Positions 18,501 through 30,081 of a stretch of DNA of 64,000 nucleotides are shown here, piece after piece. The stretch's first letter is position 1. Each line of letters begins with the position of its first letter. Source of the stretch: Haliclona indistincta (lineage: Eukaryota > Porifera > Demospongiae > Haplosclerida > Chalinidae); the NCBI GenBank assembly GCA_964017065.1, contig OZ024786.1, forward strand, positions 9,925,047 through 9,989,046, given 5' to 3'. A model generated the notes under the pieces. The model ran no database searches, was not told the origin of the DNA, and saw nothing but the letters and a program-made list of their open reading frames with translations. Both the position numbers and the translations under genes were made by a program.

Positions 18501-19484
18501 GTTTATTATTGTGAACTTTATGACCGTATGATTTGGACCATGCAATACCGGTACAAAGAAATATGATACATATTCAAGCTAAAGGTGAATTCAATCATGC
18601 ATGCTATTTATTGCATGCTTCTTGATTTTAGTTTAATAGTAGGTATCCTCGTAATCCATGTGTGTGGTCAAACATTACTTGTTGGCTATAGTGCTAAGTA
18701 AAGCGGACTCACCAGAATTTGATGCAAAATCGGTGTCTACTCCTTGAAACAAGCACGTTGGTGAAAGAATTCCATTGCACTTTGCACAAGCAGAGTTTTT
18801 GAATAATCTTGTACTGTTACCGGCGAGTGCAGCTTTGAGGTCAAATGGTCCATGGATACAATCTTGTTTCAAATCAACGTTTGAGTTTGTTGGACATGTA
18901 GAAATGTGAGGAATGCAGCTGCGTATGTAACTGTCCTCTAGCACAATATCGTGTATAAAACAATGGCTTTTGATCTCTTCAAACGTAGGAATGTTCGAGA
19001 AAAAGTTAGAGACATCTGGGTCATTGCAGTAGAACTGTGGTTGCCAAAGCTCGAGTTGTTCCATAGTAACGTTATTACACATGGCACAGTAGACATTTCG
19101 ATATGTGAAGTTTAAATGAGAATCAGTAACAGGCAGAAAAAGGGATTCGTCAGTACATTTTTCGTTAAGCTCTGACGGTTGTGGGCATCGAGACACCATC
19201 CATACACTGTTACCACCAGAACTGAGAACAGGTCGAGTGTAATTCACTTCCAGACACTCCATTAACTCGTATAATGCACTGCTCGGTTGATTAGTGACGT
19301 TAGTAGGAGAGTAGTCGAGACAGCAATCATTGTAGAGTATGCATTCATTATCACACTTGCAGATATCTTGCAGAGACGGGGAAGAAGAAAGGTCGCATTT
19401 AGACTGGATGCATGCTGGTTGTGGCAGTGCTTTATTGACCAAAACACAAACGATCAAAAGCACCAGACAGTTCATTGCAGCCAT
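15543..19484 (-). CDS. Somatomedin-B / Cys-rich seven-transmembrane receptor, copy 1 (frameshifted)
   Basis: Three exons: 18713-19484, 17182-18107, 15543-16780, joined in phase 1. Exon 1 starts MAAMNCLVL, a signal peptide, then a somatomedin-B-like Cys pattern (CKCDNECILYNDCCLDY) and a Cys-rich module ending CAKCNG. Exon 2 opens with a VTIKISVISCGNKTF strand, then repeats the SMB plus Cys-rich module. Exon 3 opens with the same strand type (VTIKLKTVVKCGQNQ) and then has seven hydrophobic helices resembling family-B/adhesion/Methuselah GPCRs. No clear GPS site was seen. Against copy 2, one base is missing near 17799-17801, which brings a TAA soon after. With that base the ORF would be about 978 aa. 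It is either a sequence error or a recent lesion. Ligand and G protein unknown. Confidence 0.75.
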
Positions 19485-19789
19485 ATTACGTATATAGATA
19501 GACGAAAGCAAGTAGTGCACTATGTACAACTTACATTTATGTACTACCAGGCATGGGCGTTTCTCAGCCACACCTCCAATGTAAATAAGCTCTAAACCAT
19601 CCCATGATCAGGAACAAGAGTATCAATGTTCAAACAATCAACTATAGTTTATGATATCCACCTCTCAGCAAGGAGTATAATACGAAATACACAAAATAAG
19701 CAAGACATATAATAATACCAAACAAAACTGTACGAGTGGTGGCTAAGTATAAAGTTTAATATGTCCAGCAAAAACATTTAGCAAAATAA

Positions 19790-22700
19790 TTATGATTTAA
19801 TGCCTTTAACATTACTTGATTCAGTATGATTATTTGAGTGATTGACAAATCGACTCATTCCTCTTCTGAAAAATGAAATGTAGAGCTTGATAACCTTTGT
19901 AGTTAGTAGGAATGCAATTGCAATCCACAGAGCTTGTGAGCTACTGAAAACAATGAATGGATACCATGCCCAGCTGAGGGCAGGAACTAGAGCTAATAGC
20001 CCAAACACCCACGTTATGCCCATGACTGTGAAAAGAGCGCAAGAAATGCGTATGTACTTCCAGTGAGATTTCAAGCTCTTACCACCGCCATTGTCTTTAC
20101 TTCCAGCAGCTTTGCAAAGCAGTATGACGGCAGTGGCAAATGCTGCAGCATTGAAGAGGAGTGCTATTACAGCAGGAGTTAGGAATGCAACAGCTGCAGA
20201 TTGGCGTTGGTTAATCCAAGGAGCTCCTGCACTGCCATTACTAGTCTCTCCATACCACACAAGATCGTCTGTAGTGTAGTTGACAATGATAGTGACTGTT
20301 GTGATAGCAAGGGGAATGCACCATCCTATCAAAAGATAGACAAGAAGCAGAATTGTTTTTGACTTTTTCGCAATGTCTGACTGCAGTTTGACAGCCAGAT
20401 AAAACACCCGGCAAGTCTCAAATGACATGATACTCATCCAGCTGAATCGACTTAGCATGAAGAAGTGAAGAAAAATAGCCATTGTTGACGTTCCCTCTAA
20501 TGGAAATGGAGAGATTGAGCTAGATACACTATAAATCAAAATCAGAAGGTCGCCCACAAGAAATGCCACTGCTAGATTCATGAGAATTCTGCTGGGTAGA
20601 GACCTGAGCTCTTTGAAGATGGAATAAGTGAGTAGGATAGCAATGCTGCCTATAATAGACATACTGGTAGTGACATAAGTGATATAAGTGAATGCTACTG
20701 GAGTCACAGTGTTGTTCACAATACGTTCAACTATTCCAAATCTAGTGTAGTTAGTACAAATGACTGGTCTGCCAGATGGATCATGGTCAATGATCCTATA
20801 AAGGTTTCCTTGAAAAGATAGAGTGTTGTTATCTACTCCTGGTTCATATTCATGAGAGTCAAGAGCTATTGGAGTAGTACAGTTAATACTTGTCTCATTG
20901 GCAGGTACAAATATTCTTCTGCATTGCCTGGCATCTTTATCGAACACCTGATTTTGTCCACATTTTACAACACTTTTGAGTGTTATTGTCACCTGCTCAT
21001 TTCCGGTCCCAGTAACATCCAGGAATGTAACAAATGAAAATTCTACGGTAATTGAGTAGAATGATATTCTGAGCTTGATTTAAACTAGTACGTATTAACA
21101 ATGACAAAATATTGGCATAATAGTCAAGACGGTAACACTCAAACACAAAACCCCAAAATTGTTGTCGATCCATGTATGTACCATGTTCTTGTTCTTCTTT
21201 AAATGTGCATGAAAATCTAAATGCAACTGTGCAGTCAAAGGCCAAGCATATGTATCACTAGCACACTAATAATTTTTAGGAGTTCAAGACACACAATAGT
21301 ACGAATTATGATCATCAAGTGTGCAATCAACGGATCATAAATGGTTATCTATAATCATGCAAGCAAGCAAGCAGCTATTAACTAACCAATACGTACTCGT
21401 CGCTCAACTATAGTAGTTTATAACAGACACTAACCATCTGGTCCAACGAATACAGGAGGTGTTGGACGAACTTCTAAACAAGTGCGGTTAGCATTGCCAA
21501 CTCCATTGCAATCAGCACAATAGGAATTCCTGAATAAGCGAACATTATTCAAACCCTTGTACAGTTCAAGTTCTCCAGTTTGGCATTTTCTTGTTGCACC
21601 AATGTCGGTTTGATTTGAACAAGTTGATACATGAGGAAAGCAGTGTCTTGCTAAAGAGGGCTCATGCATGTACTTCAATAGTTTGCATCTTTTTGCAACA
21701 TCTTCTATTGATCTTAGTTGAAGAACTTTAGCATCTAAAGTGGTATTAATGTCACAACTATACTCAGCCCTCCACACAACAAGATTTGTCAAATTAATGT
21801 TGTAGCATTGAGCACAATAGATATTGCGGAATGTAAAGTTAGTGTTAGGATCACTTTGAGGAAGAAGAGATGAGTTTGAACATTTGAAAAAGATTTCTTC
21901 AGCACTTTTTTGGTCCTTCTGTGTACTAATCCAGTCACTAGGACAGCTGGAAACCATCAAAAATGATGCAATCGAGGTGAACACATTTAATTCAAAATTA
22001 GTTTGCTGGCAGGTGATATGCTCGTAAATTTTACTAATAGATCCATTCGTTGGAATGGCATCATGGCAACAGTCTCTGTATAGTTCACATTGTTCGTCAC
22101 AAAAACATATTTGCACCAAAAAATTAAAAGGTTGATGTTCACCACAGCTAGGGGATAGACAGCGAGGAGTTCCAATTAGTGGGGGTAGTATAGGAGGTAT
22201 TACATGAGTCGTTATAGGAACACACTGCCCTGAATTAGAGTCAAATGTCTTATTACCACACGAAATCACAGATATCTTAATGGTAACAGTTAGATCATCC
22301 ATCCATGTGACATTCAGGAGCTGTTCAGAGAACACTAGAGTGCAAAATTAAGTAGGTTTAACCATTAACACATGATGATGTTAACACTAAGACAATGACA
22401 CGGGAAATTGGTCTGTGTACTGTTTGTCAGCGCACGCCGTTAGGCGAAGGTTTTAGGGTCTTGGGTTTAGGTTTTAGTAATAACAATTCTGTTATTCCGC
22501 AATTCCGTTATTCAACATTTTATAGCGTCCCGTGGCATTTGCTATAATAGTGATACGTATAATAGCTAAAAGCTAATTCATTCATGTATTACAAAATATT
22601 ATGGCTAAAAAGTAATAATACTTTCTTGATTTGAGCTATGGTTCGAGTTTATTAGTAGGTATCCAGCTTGTAATGCATTCATGTATAGTCAACATTACTT

Positions 22701-23483
22701 GTAGGCTATAGTGCTAGGTAAAGCAGACTTACCAGTTTTTGATGCAAAATCAGTGTATACTCCTTGAAACAAGCACATTGGTGAAAGAATTCCATTGCAC
22801 TTTGCACAAGCAGAGTTTTTGAATAATCTTGTTTTGTTGAGTGCAGCTTTGAGGTCAAATGGTCCATGGATACAATCTTGTTTCAAATCAACGTTTGAGT
22901 TTATTGGACATGTATTAATGTGAGGAATGCAGCTGCGTGTGTAACTGCCTTCTAGCACAATATCATGTATAAAACAATGGCTTTTGATCTCTTCAAACTT
23001 AGAAAAGTTCGAGACATCTCGGTCATTGCAGTAGAACTGTGGTTGCCAAAGCTCGAGTTGTTCCATAGTAACGTTATTACACATGGCACAGTAGACATTT
23101 CGATATGTGAAATTTAAATGAGAATCAGTAACAGGCAGAAAAAGGGATTGGTCAGTACATTTTTCGCTGAGTTCTGACGGTTGTGTGCATCGAGACACCA
23201 TCCATACACTGTTGCCACCAGGACTGAGAACAGGTCGAGTGTAATTCACCTCCAGACACTCCATTAACTCGTATAATGCACTGCTTGGTCGATTGGTGAC
23301 GTTAGCAGGAGAGTAGTCGAGACAGCAATCATTGTAGAGTATGCATTCATTATCACACTTGCAGATATCTTGCCGAGACGGGGAAGAAAGGTCGCATTTA
23401 GACTGGATGCATGCTGGTTGTGGCAGCACTTCATCGACCAGTACACAAACGATCACAAGCACCAGACAGTTCATTGCAGCCAT
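19790..23483 (-). CDS. Somatomedin-B / Cys-rich seven-transmembrane receptor, copy 2 (intact)
   Basis: Tandem paralogue of the downstream copy, same strand and exon plan: 22733-23483, 21435-22334, 19790-21042, 967 aa with all junctions in phase 1. Signal peptide MAAMNCLVLVIVCVLV, SMB module 1, Cys-rich module 1, VTIKISV strand, SMB module 2 (CFCDEQCELYRDCC), Cys-rich module 2, second strand, then a seven-helix domain starting near TSMSIIGSIAILL and ending near LLTTKVIKLYISFF. The seven-helix exon is nearly identical to copy 1, so the duplication is recent. The ectodomains differ by small in-frame indels. Predicted plasma-membrane receptor; the GPCR assignment rests on helix pattern and family resemblance. 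Confidence 0.82.
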
Positions 23484-23890
23484 AATTATTGTAGATAGAC
23501 GAAAGCAAGTACTGCTCTTTATTTATGTACTACCAGGCATGGGCGTTTCTCAGCCACACCTCCAATGTAAATACTATCCCATGATCAGGAGCAGGAGTAT
23601 CAATGTTCAAACAATGAACTATAGTTTATGTATATCCACGTCCGAGCAAGGAGTATAATAGGAAATACACAGAATAAGTAGGACATTATGATTCCCAACA
23701 AATTTATTATTATTATTATTATTAGCACATACAGTTAAACTGTACTTTGTGGTACATGTAGCTGCATTGAAAAGCTAATAATGATTATTGTGTCCAGCAA
23801 AATATCTTATCATTATATCAATATGATTGTGATTTTATAGTGTAAGTTGAACAGTACCATTATTTGAGTCACTGACAAATCAACCCAATT

Positions 23891-23996
23891 GCTCTTCTGG
23901 AAAGTGAAATACGTAATAGTTCAAGAAGAGTTATTCTCTCTTGAACTATTCTTTCACTTTTCAGAAGAGACCTGTTATCTTAACTCATAACAGGTC
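23891..23996. repeat. Inverted repeat built from the receptor's last codons
   Basis: The sequence around 23855-23915 matches the 3' end of the receptor's seven-helix exon (minus sense). It meets an opposite-sense copy of the same piece (23937-23970), forming a hairpin. A second small hairpin, GACCTGTTAT/ATAACAGGTC, follows. It marks the junction of an inverted third receptor copy. Confidence 0.6.
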
Positions 23997-24919
23997 TGTG
24001 AGTAATACTTGACGGTTGACCCAGTCTGTATACTACTCAACACAATACGCAAATTCAGTGAAATCATCTGCAAATAAATGATCCATTATAGCATGCCTTT
24101 TAGCAAGGCGTTCTATACACTGAATAGATAGTGTGTCAGTTCAGTTGTCAGTGTGATACAATGGAGGCTCAATTGTTCAGAAGAATTTCTTTGTAGTGCA
24201 GAGAACATGCACTTACTGTTATATTGTTCCTTCCCTGCATATTGTCAGAGCTGTCAATCCATGAACTTACAAATACAACATGCCAACTTTACATTGTATT
24301 GACTCACACCTTGTAATGAGACAGGTTATTTCCTACTATTCTACTTGATCTAAATGTCAAAGGGCATGGATACCTTTACAAGTTTATAGGTGCATGAGGG
24401 TCAAACACTCGGTATAGTGCTAGAATGTTCATGATCAACTTTTGCAAAGTCAAACATTAATTTCCTTGTCGCTAGGTGTCAAACGTATGGCCTTGAACAA
24501 TATCGACAAGGTGCAAACAAAGACAACTATGTTAGCTAATTAATTCATGAATCCTTTCTGCTGTTGCTGAATGTATAATGGAGTTGGCAGTTTAAATCGT
24601 ATACATGCTATAAAGCCGAAGTTAACCATCACTCCAATATTGTTTGTAATACAAATTATTACCGTGATCTATTTTTGACCATGTTTTCCATGGTGCGGCA
24701 TTGTTAGCACCCCTGTTTTGTCAGTTCAGCTTATGATATAACATATTTTTTGTGATACCAGCCTATAGGCCCATTAATTATACATTATAATTACTTATAG
24801 TTTTAACAAGCAACTCTTGCTGTAAAGGCACAGATATACGTATGTCCATTTATATTTTCCTACATATTGTGAGCAACACTGTAGCATTCACTTGGTCATT
24901 CATGTCACTTACAGAATGA
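23997..24919. other. Intergenic, no gene recognised
   Basis: AT-rich, no long frame or clear repeat. It lies between the hairpin and the receptor relic and may be diverged receptor-gene DNA. Confidence 0.4.
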
Positions 24920-25560
24920 CTATTTTAGGCAGCATTGCCATCCTACTCCATTTTCATATAAGAAACATCGACAATGGCTATTTTCTTCATTTCGTTATGC
25001 TAAGATGCTAAGATTTATTCAGCTGGATGAGTATCATGGCAATTGAGACTATAGCCAAGTGTTTACTTTGCAATTAAACAGCAGTCAGACGTTGTGAAAA
25101 GATCAAAACCAATGTACTTCAGTATTGTCTATTATTTTGATTGAATGGTTACATTCCCCTAATAGATCACTATCATTGTGAACTACGTAAATACACTACA
25201 GACAATCTTGACTGTGTGGACTATAGTAATGGAAGTATAGTGCATGAGTTCCTTAGATTAATCAACGTCCACAATCTGCAGCTGTTGCATTCTTAACTCT
25301 TGCTGTAATGGTACTTCTCTTCAATGCTGCAGCATTTGCTACTGCTGTCAAACTGCTTTGCAAAGCTGCTGGATATCAAACTGACAATGACAACAGCGGC
25401 AAGAACTTGGCAAGTATAATTATACGTATTTCTGGTGCTCTCTTCAGTCATGGGCATAACGTGGGCATGGTATCCATTCAGAGTCATTGTTTTCAGTAAC
25501 TCAGTCTCAAGCTCTGTGGATTGCAATTGCATTCCTATTGTACTGACTACAAAGCATGTA
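24920..25560 (+). pseudogene. Decayed seven-helix receptor copy 3 (inverted)
   Basis: On the plus strand, pieces of the receptor's third exon appear in order: GSIAILL near 24935, TMAIFF and SWMSIMAIE near 24975-25045, then LLFNAAAFATAVKLLCKAAG near 25315-25370, IIRISGALFS near 25420, and LWIAIAFLL-like sequence near 25515. Between them are frameshifts, stops and deletions. Orientation is opposite to copies 1 and 2. It ends close to the assembly gap. Clearly non-functional. Confidence 0.8.
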
Positions 25561-25591
25561 CCCACCAGATCCACTAAGAGCGTGTCGAGAG

Positions 25592-25791
25592 NNNNNNNNN
25601 NNNNNNNNNNNNNNNNNNNNNNNNNNNNNNNNNNNNNNNNNNNNNNNNNNNNNNNNNNNNNNNNNNNNNNNNNNNNNNNNNNNNNNNNNNNNNNNNNNNN
25701 NNNNNNNNNNNNNNNNNNNNNNNNNNNNNNNNNNNNNNNNNNNNNNNNNNNNNNNNNNNNNNNNNNNNNNNNNNNNNNNNNNNNNNNNNNN
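25592..25791. other. Assembly gap (200 N)
   Basis: Two hundred undetermined bases. Open frames crossing it are meaningless. Confidence 1.
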
Positions 25792-25823
25792 TTCTTCTTT
25801 TGCACGAATGCTTGACACATGTG

Positions 25824-25940
25824 GTTGCGCGATCCATGGATCGCGCAAGTGCTGCGCAATCCATGGATTGCCCGCGCAAAGTACAGATCCATACTTTGAG
25901 CAGCGCAATCCATGGATTGTCCCGATCCATAGTTTGCGCA
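25824..25940. repeat. Cluster of ATCCATGGAT palindromes
   Basis: Directly after the gap: GCGCGATCCATGGATCGCGC (perfect 20-bp palindrome), then two copies of GCGCAATCCATGGATTG and half-sites GATCCATA. GC-rich in an AT-rich setting. Confidence 0.7.
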
Positions 25941-27694
25941 TAACACATCCACTAATGTTTCTTCCATTGTTAGTATTTCTGTGCCAAACTCTTCAGTTAC
26001 TTGTTCGAAACTGGTCGAAGAGAAAATAATTGCTTGCGGCATCATCCATTTTAGATGGATGAAATAGCAGTTGTAGCATAATTATGATCATGTATAGTTA
26101 ATAGTCTATTGTTTGGATGCGCGATATGCATCAGGAGAATGCCTTTCAAATCTGTGCATGATGCACATACGGCTGGATGATGCATAGCATTATATATTTC
26201 ATAGTAGTGCTTTCTGCACATTGTATATTTTTCTTGTGGTGCCGTATCCAGATGTAGGTATGCTTTTATTGCATTCCCTGAAATGGGCATTGTATTATTC
26301 ATCTTTACTGGTAGCTTTGCAATCGGGATGTATGCAATATCTTGATCATTATTATTTTACTTGTTTTTTTTTTCATGTATAGGAATGTGAAAACTATCAC
26401 CACAGTGCAGTGTTCTAACCTGTCTTTCTTACATATGAAAGCGTAGAGTGGTGGTAGTGATTCCAAGTGTGCTTACTGCATATAGGACCTTTCCTGCTCT
26501 GTCTATATAGTACTAAAATCTTATCATATATCCGCCAACTCTCCCACAGAGATAGCATACCTTCTCTTGTCTACCTCTATACTTTGCAACTCCTACCATT
26601 GTCAATAATCAAAGATTATCACACAATTTCCCAGGAGCTCATTAATGAGATTTCGTCAAAATTTGCAAATCTCGCTAGAAATATGCTCCAAAGTGTTCTC
26701 GCTGCTCCAGTCTGAGTGTTCTACATGTAAATAGCCATTTGAGGCAGTTTCTGAAAGAAACAGAGGGTGAAGGATTTTAAGATGCTTAACGATTACATGT
26801 ATGTGCTCCAGATAATGTATCGTGTCACTAAAGCAACAGTATACTCATCAAAGTAGTATAAATTTAAAATTATTTTATTCTTGTGTATAAAATCTTTTTT
26901 TAAATGTCTTACATGTATTGTGTTAAAACAATCACATTATAGTTTTTAAGTAGTAATCATTAATACAGTGAGTCTCTCATTCTAGTATCTATTGACTTTG
27001 GAAGGTTTCTTTGCCTGCAGTGGGAATAAAGAAGAAAAATGACACTTGAAATCCAGTGACCAGCATAATACCTCTCTATAAAATAATTATAATTATTGTG
27101 AGGCTTCAATCTTGATAGCAATATCTCCATAGCACCACGTACACTCCCTTTGACTTCTATTGCTGTGCATACGTATAGCTATGCTGCTGTCTTGATTTCA
27201 TGAATTCAAGTTGATGCACATGAAATCAAGACTATATAAAATTATCTATAGTACAGTATCACTACTGACTTGCTGACATACAATAGTATCACGGTTGTCT
27301 TGCTAACAGACCATAGATCCCTACATAAGTGGCTGCTAGCTGATGGCTGACTATAGCTAGTTCAGCTAGTTGACACCTCCTGACTTGAATTGAATTGAGC
27401 TTGTGACAAAATTGATCTTATGTACTTGTACTGTTGTACAGCCACTGATGTAGGGATCTATTGTCTGTTAGCAAGTCAATCATGTTACCATTCCATGCTT
27501 GTTCCCTGTTGATTTACGTTGTGAACCGGTGGTAGATTTCTTCATCACATCCTTTTGATTTCGATAGAAATCTTTTAGTTAGTGTCCTTTTTTTCAGCGA
27601 AGCGCAGTTCAATATCATGCATGTACTCAGTTGTCTTTATTTCCACCATTACTTTAGTTTCCTGTTGTTGATGGCTTTTCTTTATTATTTACAA
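25941..27694. other. Intergenic, with a foldback at 27285-27495
   Basis: No supported gene. A 45-bp inverted repeat (TTGCTAACAGACCATAGATC near 27300 and its near-complement near 27455-27480) frames about 110 bp. A CTTGATTTCATG/CATGAAATCAAG hairpin lies at 27190-27235. Confidence 0.5.
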
Positions 27695-28281
27695 TTTTAA
27701 GCCAGGAAAACCCGAACTATTCTTTCTTGCTGTCCTTTGCACAATATAATCTACAGTGTCCTGGCTATTACTTGCCCGTTTTACAAGGAAAATGGGTGTA
27801 CCCACACTCCAATAGCACTTGCCGTATTTGGAACAAAATTATTTCGTACTCGGCAATCACGAGAGACCCACATAGGGGTGGGTGGGTTGTGGGGAGGGCG
27901 GGAGGGCGTCAGGTGGCATTTTTTTGGCGCTCTGGCAAAAGGAGATGTATCTTCTTCCATCGCTCTTGCTGGTAGGGGATTTTTGCCGAAATCGTGTCTT
28001 CTCATTAAATATTCGCCCCTCTGTAACTTATAGACAGAGACCTTTTTGCAAAATCCGATACATACGTTTCTTCCTTGTCTACCAAAGTTTATGTCTGACA
28101 TTTTGTGTGGGTGTGGCATGCTCAGGAAAGAAACGCAACTTTTCGTCATTGGGTGGAGCTTGCTACGCCCACAAGACGAATGGCGACTTTCTTGGGTGAT
28201 CAGTGGGACTGACCAAGCCTTCAACTAACAGTAGAAACCAAAATATTCGTAATCCTGATGTTTGGAATTTCCACCCTTAAA
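27695..28281. mobile_element. 587-bp TTAA-bounded repeat, copy A
   Basis: Starts TTTAAGCCAGGAAAACCCG and ends TTCCACCCTTAA, and appears identical to the sequence at 28345-28931. Both ends carry TTAA. No clear terminal inverted repeat. A 147-codon open frame on the minus strand resembles no known family. Confidence 0.6.
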
Positions 28282-28344
28282 GCTAAGTTGAGTTACTATA
28301 ATGGTATTCATTGTCTACTGTGCTATTTATAACCTGAGTTACTG

Positions 28345-28931
28345 CTTTAAGCCAGGAAAACCCGAACTATTCTTTCTTGCTGTCCTTTGCACAATATAAT
28401 CTACAGTGTCCTGGCTATTACTTGCCCGTTTTACAAGGAAAATGGGTGTACCCACACTCCAATAGCACTTGCCGTATTTGGAACAAAATTATTTCGTACT
28501 CGGCAATCACGAGAGACCCACATAGGGGTGGGTGGGTTGTGGGGAGGGCGGGAGGGCGTCAGGTGGCATTTTTTTGGCGCTCTGGCAAAAGGAGATGTAT
28601 CTTCTTCCATCGCTCTTGCTGGTAGGGGATTTTTGCCGAAATCGTGTCTTCTCATTAAATATTCGCCCCTCTGTAACTTATAGACAGAGACCTTTTTGCA
28701 AAATCCGATACATACGTTTCTTCCTTGTCTACCAAAGTTTATGTCTGACATTTTGTGTGGGTGTGGCATGCTCAGGAAAGAAACGCAACTTTTCGTCATT
28801 GGGTGGAGCTTGCTACGCCCACAAGACGAATGGCGACTTTCTTGGGTGATCAGTGGGACTGACCAAGCCTTCAACTAACAGTAGAAACCAAAATATTCGT
28901 AATCCTGATGTTTGGAATTTCCACCCTTAAA
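28345..28931. mobile_element. 587-bp TTAA-bounded repeat, copy B
   Basis: Second copy at an exact 650-bp offset, separated from copy A by 63 bp of unrelated sequence. No difference was found by eye. Confidence 0.6.
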
Positions 28932-29894
28932 CTTGTAACTATTTAAAATTGTTAAACTGTACATTTTAGCTCGCCTACGCATGAATGCTTGCATCATAGA
29001 TTTATGAGACTACGTAACCGGGATTGGAAACGACGGTCTGATGTCAATAGCAACGCGTACAAACCACGTGAAGCACTCCGTGTCCGATCGGAAAAGCTGA
29101 TTTTTGAGCTAATTTTTGGCCTTTGTGTAGGATTACAGACTCGATGCGCATGCGCATAATCCATTCTGTATTGGAACAATGGTAGTGTCGAGTTGTCTCA
29201 GCAAATCGATTGTTGCTGGATGTAGAAACAACGTATGCAATCGACTTATACTTCATTCGAAAGGTCTTGAGCAGGTCTGTCTCGTTGTTACACTTTCGTG
29301 TTCACTGTATAAATGTTTATGCACATAAAAATTGTTATATTCGGTGTGTTTTGCGTACAGTATGAATCAGATCAGATACGATCGTCAACGTGGCAGAGAT
29401 GGATTTAGCCGAGACATTGCTCGTTACTAGTGTGACTGGTTCCCGTGCACCAAGTCCTCTCTTCAAGCACCATTGAAAGTCATGGGCGGGACCGATCTTG
29501 AACAGCAACAATCCAAGCATTCAGCATATCAGAGACAGCTACATACCTCTAAACGTTTCTGTAATATGTAGAAGCATCAATACTGAATTTTAAGCTGTCA
29601 AAATATTTTTGATGTATAATAATTATTGTTCAGTTTAATTGCAGTAGTTAGTGTAATACAATTCACATTGGTTCAAGTACGTTAATGCAGTTTTGTCCTT
29701 CTGAACTGCTTGTAAGAATGTCTATTTTATTGTGAAAAGAACGAGACATAAGCCACTGTAATCGGTTGGGTAGAATTCGAGATACAGCTTGTCGAGATGA
29801 CCAGCCCCACCCACTAAACGTGGTTTCAGAATACCGTTTTTCTTATTAGAACGTGTCAGAAAAATATTGCCAAATAGGAAACTTGCTGCGCTTG

Positions 29895-30081
29895 TACAGT
29901 TGTTTGCGAAGATCTTGCATAACGGAAGCGTAAGCGGAAGTATGACGTTGCCCAATCAAACGCACGTAGTCGTAGGCGTGACTAACTGAAGCTGTACACG
30001 TGACGAAAAAGTGAATTTGATTGGCCAACGTCACACTTCCGCTTTCGCTTCCGTTATGCAAGATCTTCGCAAACAACTGTA
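29895..30081. mobile_element. 187-bp foldback MITE
   Basis: ACAGTTGTTTGCGAAGATCT at the left pairs with AGATCTTCGCAAACAACTGT at the right. Arms extend about 70 bp with small gaps, and TA flanks are present. Confidence 0.8.

Noticed and set aside
25293..26045. 250-codon minus-strand frame
   Set aside because: Depends on crossing 200 undetermined bases and runs antisense to the receptor relic.
27781..28224. 147-codon minus-strand frame in the duplicated 587-bp repeat
   Set aside because: Overlaps other frames of similar length, no family resemblance, and identity of copies explains its double occurrence.
29180..29270. Short Cys-containing frame resembling the start of a THAP domain
   Set aside because: The expected first Cys spacing and downstream W/F/AVPTIF residues are not present.
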